Assembly (NCBI RefSeq): GCF_000182925.2
Contig: NC_026503.1
Location: 1-64,000 of the forward strand
Source: Neurospora crassa OR74A
Taxonomy: Eukaryota > Ascomycota > Sordariomycetes > Sordariales > Sordariaceae
Direction: 5' to 3'
Length of the DNA: 64,000 nucleotides
Of the stretch, positions 47,831 to 57,811 are shown in pieces. Each line of letters begins with the position of its first letter. The stretch's first letter is position 1. The translations under genes were made by a program, and so were the position numbers. The notes beneath the pieces are model-generated. The model was not told where the DNA came from and searched no databases. It saw nothing but the letters and a program-made list of their open reading frames with translations.

Positions 47831-49404
47831 TACCTCTAATTCTGGATGGCGGGCCGGAGTCAGTTGCACATTGTGGATCGAGGTGCAGTTGTTGAAGGAA
47901 TGAATAGAGGTGACCTCTTGTCGCCGCTCCACAACCAAGGCATCGTGTGAAATTTTCAATTTTTCATGTTAGCGCATTGCTGTCACGGTATGGTAACTTA
48001 GCAACTGGTCCCTTGGACAGTTTGAAATCTAAAGTACTAAGTACCTATGCATAGCTTATATGATGTTTGAACTGCCCTTGACACCTGAAAAAAGATCCGG
48101 CTTACTGTAATCCCCCGGTTAATATGAAGACGGGAATAGCGGGAGCATAAATCACAGCCCTTTGCCGAAACACATTCCAAATTCCTTTTCGTCAAAGCTC
48201 CCTGCGCCATGACAAATTGCGGGTGAAGCTTGGATGAAAAGTACATAGTAGAGGTACCGTTCATGGTAAGGTAACATACATGTTCTTACACTACACGGTC
48301 CATGGCTCCGGTGGGGTTCCGTTGTCCGGTAGCAGATGCCGCGGAGAGCCCAGACTGCGTACTAGTTGAGAGGCATGTACCGCAGGTACAAGTGACTTTG
48401 GCAACAAGGAACAAACTGAAAGCGACCGAGGAAGAAGGAAACAAAGAGAAAATGGAGCCACAAACCAGGGCGGCCTTGTTGTGCGTTAGCATGCCCGTGG
48501 TTGGGCCCAGATCCTGGCAGATCCTTGTGGTTCTTTTCGTGGTCCTTGTGACATGACACATAATTACTCGATGGAAATGCTCTTGACGGAGCATCCAATA
48601 CTGCCCTGGATCCACATACCTTTTATAACCTCTTGATCCCTATGTCGTTTGTTCCTGGCCTTGCCTGTTGTGATCAGTTATCATTTGGTCTTCTCCTCTT
48701 ATATACCCCTATGCCTTAGTCACCATCGTCCCATTTGGCACTCACCCTCTTCATTCTCGTGTTTGCACCTGTCTCTGCGCAAGGTACGTACTCTACTTAT
48801 ATTGCTGATCTGGTACAACCGGAGATTCCCTCGACATTCGATCTGAGTATGTCATTGGATTTCCATGTGGCGCCATACTGACTTGGACACTTTCTAGTGT
48901 TACGTCAATTTCACCTTCCAGCTCTTAAAAGACACCATATATCTCACCCTCAACGAACACTTCTCCAATCTCAGCTACTCGAGTCAGTCAAGGCCAGCAC
49001 AACGAACAGACACTTCGTCCTTCCACATTGAAACGACGTCATTGCATTATTCAGATTCCTGGAGTTTTTCCAGAACCCCCCATCAACGCCAACAAAGCAG
49101 GGCACTGTTGCTGCAATTTTTTTTTTGGTTTTTGGTTTGGTGGATATTGGAGACTCGAAGTGCACCAACACCAAGCTGGATTGGGAAAGGCTGGCGTACC
49201 CACGGCATACACAATTGGACGTAAAAAAGATTCGACAGATCTTGTGACGATCGAAAGAAACAAAGGAAAAGGTAGCATTCGCGGGACGCAACATCAGCCG
49301 ACCGACCCTTCGAGTGTCTTCTCGCAGCGAATCCCATCGCCCAAGACAGGACCCGACTTACAGCGCACCTTCCCCCGCATTGGCAGGGGTAAGCAACACC
49401 AGCC
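47831..49404. other. Upstream region of the arrestin gene, probable leader
   Basis: 1.57 kb. The last 700 bases show pyrimidine-rich tracts and a possible spliced leader: donor GTACGT at about 48784 and acceptor TTTCTAG near 48893-48899. No coding gene was recognised. Confidence 0.5.
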
Positions 49405-51102
49405 ATGCCACACCGAGTTGTCGATTTCCTGAGGTCGTCGGCCAACACGCTTGAGTTCCAGGTCTCGACCTTTACAAAATCCGGCAAGACTTCCCGAAGG
49501 CGCGAGAGTCCGACGGGCGCTGCTCGCGTTGGTCACGGAATCACAGAACGAGTTGCGTTCGCCTCGAGCGAAGAAGAAGACAGCAGCAACACGACGCCAC
49601 CACGATCCATGTCTCCTCTGCTAAGGTCCAGCGATTCTTCGGATAGCGCACACACCACCAGCACAGCGTCTAGCACTAACACGAGCAAAGAGGTCGTTAG
49701 CGCCAAGGACCACCACCACCATCACCACAAAGAAAAGGACCATCACCACCACAGGATATCCTTCCCGGGCATGCACTTCGGCCGTTCCAACAAAGATGTG
49801 CACGCCAACACGCCCGCCTCTCTCGACTGGAAGCTCGAGTCGCCTCCAATCGTGCTCTACAATGACCCAGAATCATCCACGGGCGCGCTCGTCTCCGGCC
49901 AAATCTTTCTCAACATCAAGGACGACCACGACCTGCTGGACGTCGAGTCCATCAATGCCACACTGCAGATCCACGTCACACAAAAACGACCTTTCACTCA
50001 CCACTGCCACGATTGCACCCACCAGTACACCGAGCTCAAGAAATGGCAGTTCCTCGACCACCCTCTCGTCCTTGCCAAGGGGCAGCACTCCTTCCCTTTT
50101 TCCGTTTTGCTTGACGGTCACCTACCAGCCAGCATGGACGGCCCTCTGGCCTCCATCGCCTACGAGTTCAAGGCCGAGGCCCTGACCAAGGTTAACGGCA
50201 CTTTGCAGCCAGTCATCAAGCTCGAAAAGGTCCTCGACGTCAAGCGATCCCTCGCCACCTCTGAAGTGCCTCACCACAGCATCCGCGTCTTCCCTCCCAC
50301 CAACATCAAGGCCAACGTGCACTACCCCCACCACATCCACCCCACGGGCACCAACACGCTGCAGATCCGCCTGGACGGGATCGCTAGGCTCAACCCCAAG
50401 GTCGGCACGATGGAGTACTGGAAGCTCAAAAAGTTGACGTGGAGGCTCGAGGAGATCTCCAAGTCCCTGGCGCCAGCATGCGAGAAGCACGCCCCCAAGC
50501 TTCCTGTCCCGCCCACCCCGGCAGAGGGCAGTGATGGCCAGCCTCAGCAACCAAAGGGCCTGCCGAGAACCGAGACCCGCATCATCGGCGAGAAGACCAT
50601 TTTCTCTGGTTGGAAATCATCCTACTCTTCGGCTACCGATTCGCACATTGAGCTCGAACTCGACTACTTCATCTCCAAATCCCATGCCTCCCCCGCAGTG
50701 TGCGACACGCGATGGACCGCGCCCGGCACGTCCACGACGCACGAGGTGTCACACCAGCTAATGGTCGAGATGGTGGTCAGCCAGGAGTGGGCGCCGGTGG
50801 GTAAGCCCAACTTGGTCACGCATACCGGCGTAGGCAGGATTCTCAGGATGCACTTCTCTTCTATTCTTACGGAGCGCGGAGGCATTGGTATCTCGTGGGA
50901 TAACGAGGCGCCGCCCATTTACCAGGACGTGCCCGAAAGCCCGCCAGCCTACTCGGAGCTGATGATGGCTGGTGAGTCGATGGACGGGGTGATGGAGAGT
51001 GACACGCTTATGTTGCCTAGCGGGCTGGGCAGTGCAGCTGGAAGTGGAAGGTCGAGCGCCGTCTCTAGCAGGAGGGGATCGGCTGAGATGCAGAGGAGGT
51101 GA
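49405..51102 (+). CDS. Alpha-arrestin (ART-type ubiquitin-ligase adaptor)
   Basis: Single exon, 565 residues. A Ser-rich, basic N-terminus with an unusual His-rich run (two groups of six and four His separated by KEKD) precedes the arrestin N domain (SPPIVLYNDPESSTGALVSG then FLNIKDDHDLLDVESINATL). The fold continues through KGQHSFPFSVLL and HLPASMDGPLASIAYEF to the arrestin C domain and MVEMVVSQEW. The C-terminal tail contains EAPPIYQDVPESPPAYSEL, that is two PPxY motifs (PPIY, PPAY) that bind WW domains of Rsp5/Nedd4 ligases. Fungal alpha-arrestins of this kind recruit Rsp5 to plasma-membrane transporters for endocytosis or act in ambient-signal pathways. The target transporter is unknown. 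The ATG chosen is the first in frame. Confidence 0.9.
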   Translation: MPHRVVDFLRSSANTLEFQVSTFTKSGKTSRRRESPTGAARVGHGITERVAFASSEEEDSSNTTPPRSMSPLLRSSDSSDSAHTTSTASSTNTSKEVVSAKDHHHHHHKEKDHHHHRISFPGMHFGRSNKDVHANTPASLDWKLESPPIVLYNDPESSTGALVSGQIFLNIKDDHDLLDVESINATLQIHVTQKRPFTHHCHDCTHQYTELKKWQFLDHPLVLAKGQHSFPFSVLLDGHLPASMDGPLASIAYEFKAEALTKVNGTLQPVIKLEKVLDVKRSLATSEVPHHSIRVFPPTNIKANVHYPHHIHPTGTNTLQIRLDGIARLNPKVGTMEYWKLKKLTWRLEEISKSLAPACEKHAPKLPVPPTPAEGSDGQPQQPKGLPRTETRIIGEKTIFSGWKSSYSSATDSHIELELDYFISKSHASPAVCDTRWTAPGTSTTHEVSHQLMVEMVVSQEWAPVGKPNLVTHTGVGRILRMHFSSILTERGGIGISWDNEAPPIYQDVPESPPAYSELMMAGESMDGVMESDTLMLPSGLGSAAGSGRSSAVSSRRGSAEMQRR

Positions 51103-53732
51103 AGAGCCCTGATGCAAAAGCCTTTTGGCCGCTGGTTGGGTAACTACCGAAAGGGCAAGGGCAAGTTCAGAGTGCAGATTGAAGTGAGGGTTGAGGTGGG
51201 GTTTGATTGGTTTTTGGGCTGTTGGTTCACGACTTTTGCGAGTCTGAACTGTGGGCGGGTGCCCGCTTCGGCCTCGAGCGATTCTCTCGCATGATTCTTC
51301 TTCTTCTTTTTTATTTCTTTTTCTTTTCTTTTGTTTATACGTGGTTTCAACATTATACCCCCCCTTGCACAGGCATCGGTTTAGGAAGGTTGCGGAGGTG
51401 ACATTACGCACTCACCGAGTTGGCAACTGGCAGGAAGTTTTGGTTTAGCATGTTTTATTTCTACTTCTTTTCTTTTCTTCTTTCTTCTTTTGGGTATTAG
51501 ACGAGGGAGGAGGTGAAGAAAATTTGGGGCCTGGATAGGAAGTCAAAAAGTTCTTTTGGGTTTAACTTTGTGTGTATTCATTATCAGCATTGCTGTCTTC
51601 AACACAGCGGCATATTTACTGGCGTTTAGAGCGGGGATCAAAATGAATTGAATGGGCTGCCCGCGAGTGGCTATGAAGAGCATTCGAGTAGCTTTGATAC
51701 AAAGCATGAAGCATATGAAGCCATGTACTACTATAGAGTGTCAACGTAAAGTGAACAAATGTAAACACTTATTACTGCAGTTTGCTTGTTTCATTCTCCC
51801 TGTAAGCGACCTAACCTGTGAACATGGTATCGGTGCTGTGAGTGCCAACGCACAAGGTCCGTCAACATCCTATACCTCTATCAAGCCCATGCTTGACGCC
51901 AGGATGTCACGATGCCAATAGGTAATGTGACTCAACAGCCCGACGACCAAATGCTTCATCCATGTCACGATCAGCATCAGCAGTCTCTTCGCCTCCTGTG
52001 TCGGATGTCAAGCCAAGAGATGAGAAGTGTGGAGGAGTGGTTGGAGTGGACGGATGTGGAACCGGGGGCCGAGGTCGAAAGACAATGCCACCGTAATCGG
52101 AGCTCAATTGACCTGTTCTCCATGAACTGTTGCAGTGGACGACGACACGCGTACATACCTCTACACAGTACACCCACGCAGGAATCATTCTCAGAACATT
52201 ACTTGGCGAACAAGACCAGACAAGCATCCGCCATTTCGTCATCAAGACCTGAACTTTCCCCACAAACCGTAATATACTACATTAGCATCTGGTCTTCCGT
52301 TCGTGCGCCTGGGAGCACTGAGCACAGAGCTTCCCGATCTCGCAATTTTGGAAGCGGGAACCCCCAGTTCCGTCCGGGACCGGCGGTGGCAGTGCCACTA
52401 CAGTAGTACTGACCTGGACCTCGACAGTCTGCTGTTGCCAGTGTCAATGCGGACCGGTCTCCCACGATTTCGCGGGGTTCATTGTGGGGATAGCTCCGGG
52501 TGGAAAGAGGGATGGAGGAAGACTGATGTTATGGACGTTATAGTGAGGTCATTGTCATAGTCATCGCGGAGGGGCTGGTAGGAGCAGAGAGCAGATAACC
52601 TTCGGTGTAGTCAGCTCGAAGAGGCTCTTGCCAGTTTGACAGTTGCTTTTCGGCTTCAAGTGGCACTCTTGACAGCTTCAACGGCCTCCACCTGTGAGTC
52701 CCTCTGGAGGCCATGCCAAATCCATGTGCCGCTGCTTCCCATTATCCATTCTCCCACAATCAAGAAGAAAATTGAAAAAAAAAAAAAAAAAGGGGAGAAA
52801 TGTCTACGAACAATGAAACCGAGTAGTGAAGAATGAGCCGCTGCGATGCTATCGTCGCACGAATCTGGGGTGCATAAAGCCATCCCAAGCAAGAGTTAGG
52901 GGTCTTGCAGTGATGTTGAACGGCAATTGCCGGCCGATTGGAGGTTCAAACTTCAAAGGATGCCTTGCCAAGAAACCAACGGCCAGGCAGCTCCAGGCCC
53001 GGCTCCAGCCGAGGCGTTTTCTCTTAGCAGTGGATCAGTCTTGCCGGGTTTTGCCAGCCGGCACCCCTCAGCTCCCGTCTCCAAGCGGGGACCTTATCGA
53101 TAAGCGGCTGGCATGGCGGGAAATCCAGTTGGCCGCCGCGGTTAGTCACCGTCATCGATTGTGGGTAAGGCGACTGCAGTGCTGTGTGCATCTTCCAACA
53201 GCAGGGGCATCAATTGATTTGGATGACTCTTCGACCGCTAGACGACAGTATCCTGACGCCCGCATATGCCATACCTTACTTACCTTGGGTACATACTACC
53301 TTGGCTTCCATTCGGGTTCGACTCAGACGGCGAGAAGAACATCACCGAAACTTCGCTTCTACTTCAAGGCATACAAGAAGGCACACTCTTCAGCCTTTTC
53401 TTTGCCATTACTACCTATCGATCCATACTCCATTCGTTCTGTTCTTACATCAGGTTTAGTTTTGCATCTGACATATACTCCATCTACTTGTGTCTTTGAA
53501 GCTCTTTACTTACGTACCTACTTATCGTTGTCTGACCAGAATAACGTCTCACCGTTTACTGGTACCTCTGTCTCCCACGTCCCTACAAACTAATATCAGC
53601 TTGAATACCTACTGCCTTTCGTCCCAACTGTTTCTGGCCCAATGATTCTTAGGATATATTCCATAGCTTACTTGTGATCTTTTCAACACTTGGTTCTTGA
53701 CCCCTCTTGTCGCTCACCTCCCGACCGCAGCC
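51103..53732. other. Intergenic, no convincing gene
   Basis: 2.6 kb. The left part, with CT-rich tracts at about 51290-51345 and 51455-51495, is probably the arrestin 3' UTR. A poly-A tract lies at about 52775-52791. A 255-codon plus-strand frame (52826-53593) lacks a domain and biased codon use and probably overlaps the leader of the next gene. The sequence before the next ATG ends CCGACCGCAG, a possible acceptor of a 5' UTR intron. Confidence 0.5.
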
Positions 53733-55776
53733 ATGGCATCAAAACAGGCACCGCACGAACGACGAAAAGGCGAAGCTGCCCTTAGCGACTTTGCCGAGTA
53801 CGTCGAGAGACAGCAAGCATTGCGCTACCCAAACAAGGCTGCCCAGAGCCAGACTGCGACAACATCAGCAGCGACAGGCCCAAGCTCAACATTATCCTCA
53901 AAAATCGCCCCCGAAGTCGAACATCATGCTGAGCTCGACGACATCCTCGACAGCCTCAACCTCTCCGAGCCCGGTCCGCGAATAAGACTCCGCGACCTTC
54001 TGCTGTCCGCCCCTGACGATGACGCCTCCCTCCAGAAACTCGCCGACATCGTCGGTGAGCGGTTGGACGAAGGACACGGCGAATCCGTCTTCGACATCGG
54101 CTTCGAGAACCATGGCGAGAGCCTAAAGTTGACCAAGGAGGATTGGGAGGTGGCATACAAGAGGTTATCGCAGGCCGCAGCCCAGATTGATGCTGACTGC
54201 CAGCTGCTACTAACCAAGAATTTGGGCGGCGATCTCGACGGTACCCCAACCCGCGATGGCGACGTGAGCGGCAAGGTGATGATCCGTCGACGCCCGTCCG
54301 CAGCCGAGGAGGTTATCGAAACGCGAATAGCAGTCGTGGGCAATGTCGACGCTGGCAAATCCTCGATGCTGGGTGTTCTGGTCAAGGGCGACTTGGACGA
54401 CGGTCGCGGTCGCGCACGCGTGAATCTTTTCCGACACAAGCACGAGATTGAGACCGGTCGTACGTCTTCCGTCGGCATGGAAATCATGGGCTTCGACTCG
54501 CACGGTCAGACCATTCTTTCCGACACCCCCGGTCGCAAGCTCTCGTGGGAGGAAATAGGCAAGCGCAGTGCAAAAGTAATCACTTTTACCGATCTTGCTG
54601 GGCATGAACGGTATCTAAGGACGACCGTCTTCGGCTTGTTGTCATCGTCGCCAAATTACTGCCTGCTAATGGTAGCGGCCAACAACGGGCTAATAGGCAT
54701 GTCCAAAGAGCATCTTGGTATTGCTTTGGCGCTGAACGTGCCAATAATGGTGGTCATTACCAAGATCGACATCTGCCCGCCTAACATCCTGGAACAGACC
54801 ATCACCCAGATCACCCGCATCTTGAAGTCTCCTGGTGCGAGGAAGATCCCCATTTTCATCAAGAACCATGAGGAATGCATCAACACGGCCACTCAGTTCG
54901 TCTCCCAGCGCATCTGCCCCATCTTCCAGGTCAGCAATGTAACAGGCGAGAACTTGAGCTTGGTCCGTTCGTTCCTCAACATCTTGCCGCACCATGGACG
55001 GTACGACGCCGACGCGCCTTTCGAGTTTCATGTCAATGACACTTTTAGCGTCCCCCACGTCGGCACGGTCGTCTCGGGAATCGTCAAGTCGGGGGTCATC
55101 CATGCGGGTGATGAGGTTTACCTGGGGCCGGATGGCTTGGGCAAGTTCACGACCACGGCCATCAGGTCGATTGAGCGGAAGAGGATAGGCGTCCCGGCGG
55201 CGAGCGCGGGACAGTCAGCCAGCTTCGCGTTGAAGAGGGTCAAGAGAAAGGACGTTCGTAAGGGAATGGTGGTGCTCTCCAAGACTGAAAGTGGACCGCC
55301 GAAGGTGTATCGGGAGTTCATTGCTGAAGGTAAGTAAACACAGCGCTTCCTTTTGTCTTTACTTTCCTCTGCCCCTTGGTGCCATTCAAAAAATTCTGTA
55401 TGTATCCTAACGTGCACTAGTCCTCATCCTCTCCCACGCAACCACCATCAAAACCAAATACCAGGCCATGCTTCATGTCGGCCCCGTCTCCCAGACATGC
55501 GCCATCATCGACGTTGATCGTCCGTTTATCAGGACCGGCGATCGGGCTACCGTCGCGTTTCGGTTTGTCCAGAGACCCGAATACCTAGTCCCGGGAGACA
55601 GACTTCTCTTCAGAGAAGGCAGAACCAAGGGGTTGGGTATCGTCAAGAGTGTGGGGTATGATCCTGAACGGCCGTTGGGCGGGGTTAATGTAGGTGAAGG
55701 GGGTGATAAGGTGGCTGCGGGCGTTGAAGATGTCAAACATGAGGGTGGCGGTAACGAGGTGAAGGTTGGTGCTTAG
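53733..55776 (+). CDS. GTPBP1/2-family translational GTPase
   Basis: Exons 53733-55329 and 55421-55776 encode 650 residues. After a polar N-terminal extension comes a translation-factor GTPase domain: G1 GNVDAGKSSMLG (about 203), a switch region with SSVGMEIMGFD, G3 DLAGHERY (about 287) and G4 TKID (about 343). Domain II (HVNDTFSVPHVGTVVSGIVK) and domain III (MLHVGPVSQTCAIIDVDRPF, RATVAFRFVQRPEYLVPGDRL) follow as in EF1A-like proteins. This is the layout of GTPBP1/GTPBP2, linked in animals to ribosome stalling and mRNA turnover. The family is common in filamentous fungi but absent from budding yeast as far as I know. The 91-nt intron has a GTAAGT donor. The start follows the first ATG; the sequence just before it is open but without ATG. 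Confidence 0.92.
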
Positions 55777-56385
55777 TGACCTGGCACCTGGTGCTGATTT
55801 GGCGTTGGGCAGATGATGTTGTGATGACCCAAGTTGGGGGCCGCGTTACCTTTTTTTCTTTATACTTTCTTTGATGCATGGCCTCATCTCCTCGTTTTGA
55901 TGGCTCATATACGGAGCGGCGCAGTCAGGGCACAGTACAGAACTAGTGGTGACCCACTACTTGCAGATATTCAAGTAGTAGTAGGAGTAGTAGTAGTAGT
56001 AGTATCATGGACGATATGGCTTTTGTATGTGTCGGTGGAAGATGAGTGACCTACAGGTATTCTCAAATGAACATATGAAAATTCTTGAGCAACGTACTGT
56101 ATTCTTTGTACGAGCGATCCTTTTCAGCCTCCTCAGGAGGAAGGAGATTGCCTGGCTATCAATGCTCCATGGCCGGGAATAACAATGGTATATCTGTGCC
56201 GTGATCTATCTTTCGGCTCTAACGACAAACGATGAACGTGATGTGATGACGGTGATAGTCACATCTCAAGCCAACTTCTCTCCTTGTATCTCTCTCCTAT
56301 CCTCTTCCCGAAGCTTGGTTACCGGTTTCCTTTGTAAGCGCCGCCCCTCTCGACCTTGAGGTAGCCACCACCTAGGTAGGTAGGC
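55777..56385. other. Convergent 3' region with (AGT)n tract
   Basis: About 600 bp between the GTPase gene and the LSM3 locus. It contains an imperfect trinucleotide run (AGT) at about 55974-56004. A CACCTAGGTAGGTAGG word lies near 56370. No gene seen. Confidence 0.6.
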
Positions 56386-56667
56386 TTAGCGACGACCCAT
56401 GTCCAACTCCCACTGAGACAAACCTTCGGCTGCTGACTGTCCAGAACCCTCCGCCGTTGCCGTTTCCTTTCCCTTCTCTTCCAAATGCTCCTCCTCTTCC
56501 CTATCTACCCCCTCCCAAAACTGCGCCTCATCCGCCACGTGCAATAAGTTCCACCTGCCGATGGGCAACCGGTCCTGGCCAAGCGGGCCACCGGAGAAGG
56601 GTTTGATGCCGTAGCGGTGGCGGAAATCGTGCTCGTCAACTGGTCGCTCCACATACACGGCCTCTTC
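56386..56667 (-). other. In-frame reading frame directly after the LSM3 stop codon
   Basis: Ninety-three sense codons and a TAA follow the LSM3 TGA without a frame shift. Codon third positions in the first half are strongly G/C, as in real genes of this genome. The encoded sequence (EEAVYVERPVDEHDFRHRYG, then IKPFSGGPLGQD, IGRWNLLHVADEAQFWEGV and an acidic tail) is not recognised. There is no ATG near its beginning. It could be a read-through extension, an alternatively spliced C-terminus (an AG just past the stop would join exon 2 in frame), or part of a second gene whose first exon I cannot see. Confidence 0.4.
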
Positions 56668-57228
56668 TCAAGAACGGGTAAAGGGCGAGATGAGCACGAC
56701 GGAATCGCCGCGAACGAAGAGCATTTCGGACTTGCGGGAGATGGTCTGCCTTTTTGTTAGTATATGAGAGTGACGGAAAGGGAAAGCAAAAAAGACAAAC
56801 GAGGTATGAGAAGGAAAGGGGAAGGAGGGTGGGTATAATGGGAAAGGGGTGAGAGGTGGTTTGACGAGAGAGTGGCGGTGGGTAAGTGAAAAGATGGCAT
56901 ACCTTCAGGTCATCCTCCTCGGTATCTTCATCATCCACGACGTAAATGGTCTCTTCGACTTCCCCGAGGACAAGGTTGCAATGGGAGTCGTAGGCCTACA
57001 TCACAGTATCCGAGTTAGCAATGAGTTCGGGTGGTGGTGAGTGAGGCGTAACGGGAAAGATGTGACGACTGAAAAGGGGATATGTAAACATAAGAGTGGA
57101 CTTACGTGCAGACGGCCCTTGAGCTCCCGATCACCTCTCAGCTTGACGCAGACAACCTCGTCAAGCAAAAGGCGGACGAGGTCCATGGGCTCGGAAACAG
57201 AGCCGGCATCTTCTACTGCGTCGGCCAT
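56668..57228 (-). CDS. lsm3: U6 snRNA-associated Sm-like protein LSm3
   Basis: Minus-strand exons 57228-57106, 56995-56903 and 56745-56668 encode 97 residues, the usual length. The Sm1 motif is spread over [39 protein letters not shown] (split by intron 1), and Sm2 is [15 protein letters not shown]. These, with [12 protein letters not shown] at the start, are characteristic of LSm3. It forms the Lsm2-8 ring on the U6 snRNA 3' end in nuclear splicing and the Lsm1-7 ring in cytoplasmic mRNA decay. Introns of 110 and 157 nt have GTAAGT and GTATGC donors. The stop is TGA, and 93 more sense codons follow in frame. It is divergent from the PPR-like gene, with 583 bp between. Confidence 0.95.
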
Positions 57229-57811
57229 TTTGTGTGATGTGTGATATCAAAAGAGCCAAAAATAAATAACGAGTGAAGAGAGAGAAAAAAAAATGAAGTT
57301 GGCGTTGTGTTCCTGTTGTTGATGGCGGGGACCTCAGCTGCAGCGCCCTGGAACGATGATGAGTGAGTCCAGTGCCAGTGACGGACGGCGGGGGGTTTCC
57401 ATGCCTGCCCGATTGGAAGCGCTCGCTTCGGTGCGAATTGAGGTCAGTGCCAGCTGGTCGCATGCCAAGAGCAACTGAAGCAGCCCGACGCACTGACCGC
57501 TTCCGAAGTGGAAGCTTGACCGGTTCTTAAACGCTTATGCCAGAGCTTCGGCTGGGCAAGGTCTTGGCAGGAACAGGCGCCCAAAGTGACAACAGGCCTT
57601 CCCCGGATTTGCAAAGGCGGGCATCGCGAGATCCATCGCACTTCTCCTCTTTGAGTTAGCGGGGTTGACTTACACCTCGACTTCAGTTAGTACCTAGGCA
57701 CGCCCACCAGGGCACTCAGCTCCCCTTCAACACCACGGCCGAGCTTCAATTGCGGACGAAAGTCGCCAATGGGGGTGGTGTACAACGCCGTCAACCCCAA
57801 TTTGCAACCCA
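57229..57811. other. Divergent promoter region of lsm3 and the PPR-like gene
   Basis: 583 bp shared upstream of two outward-facing genes, both needed for RNA metabolism. No coding signature or repeat. Confidence 0.65.

Noticed and set aside
52826-53593. 255-codon plus-strand open frame
   Set aside because: No ATG near its start, no domain, irregular composition. It lies in the upstream region of the GTPase gene, so most likely a chance frame or leader sequence.
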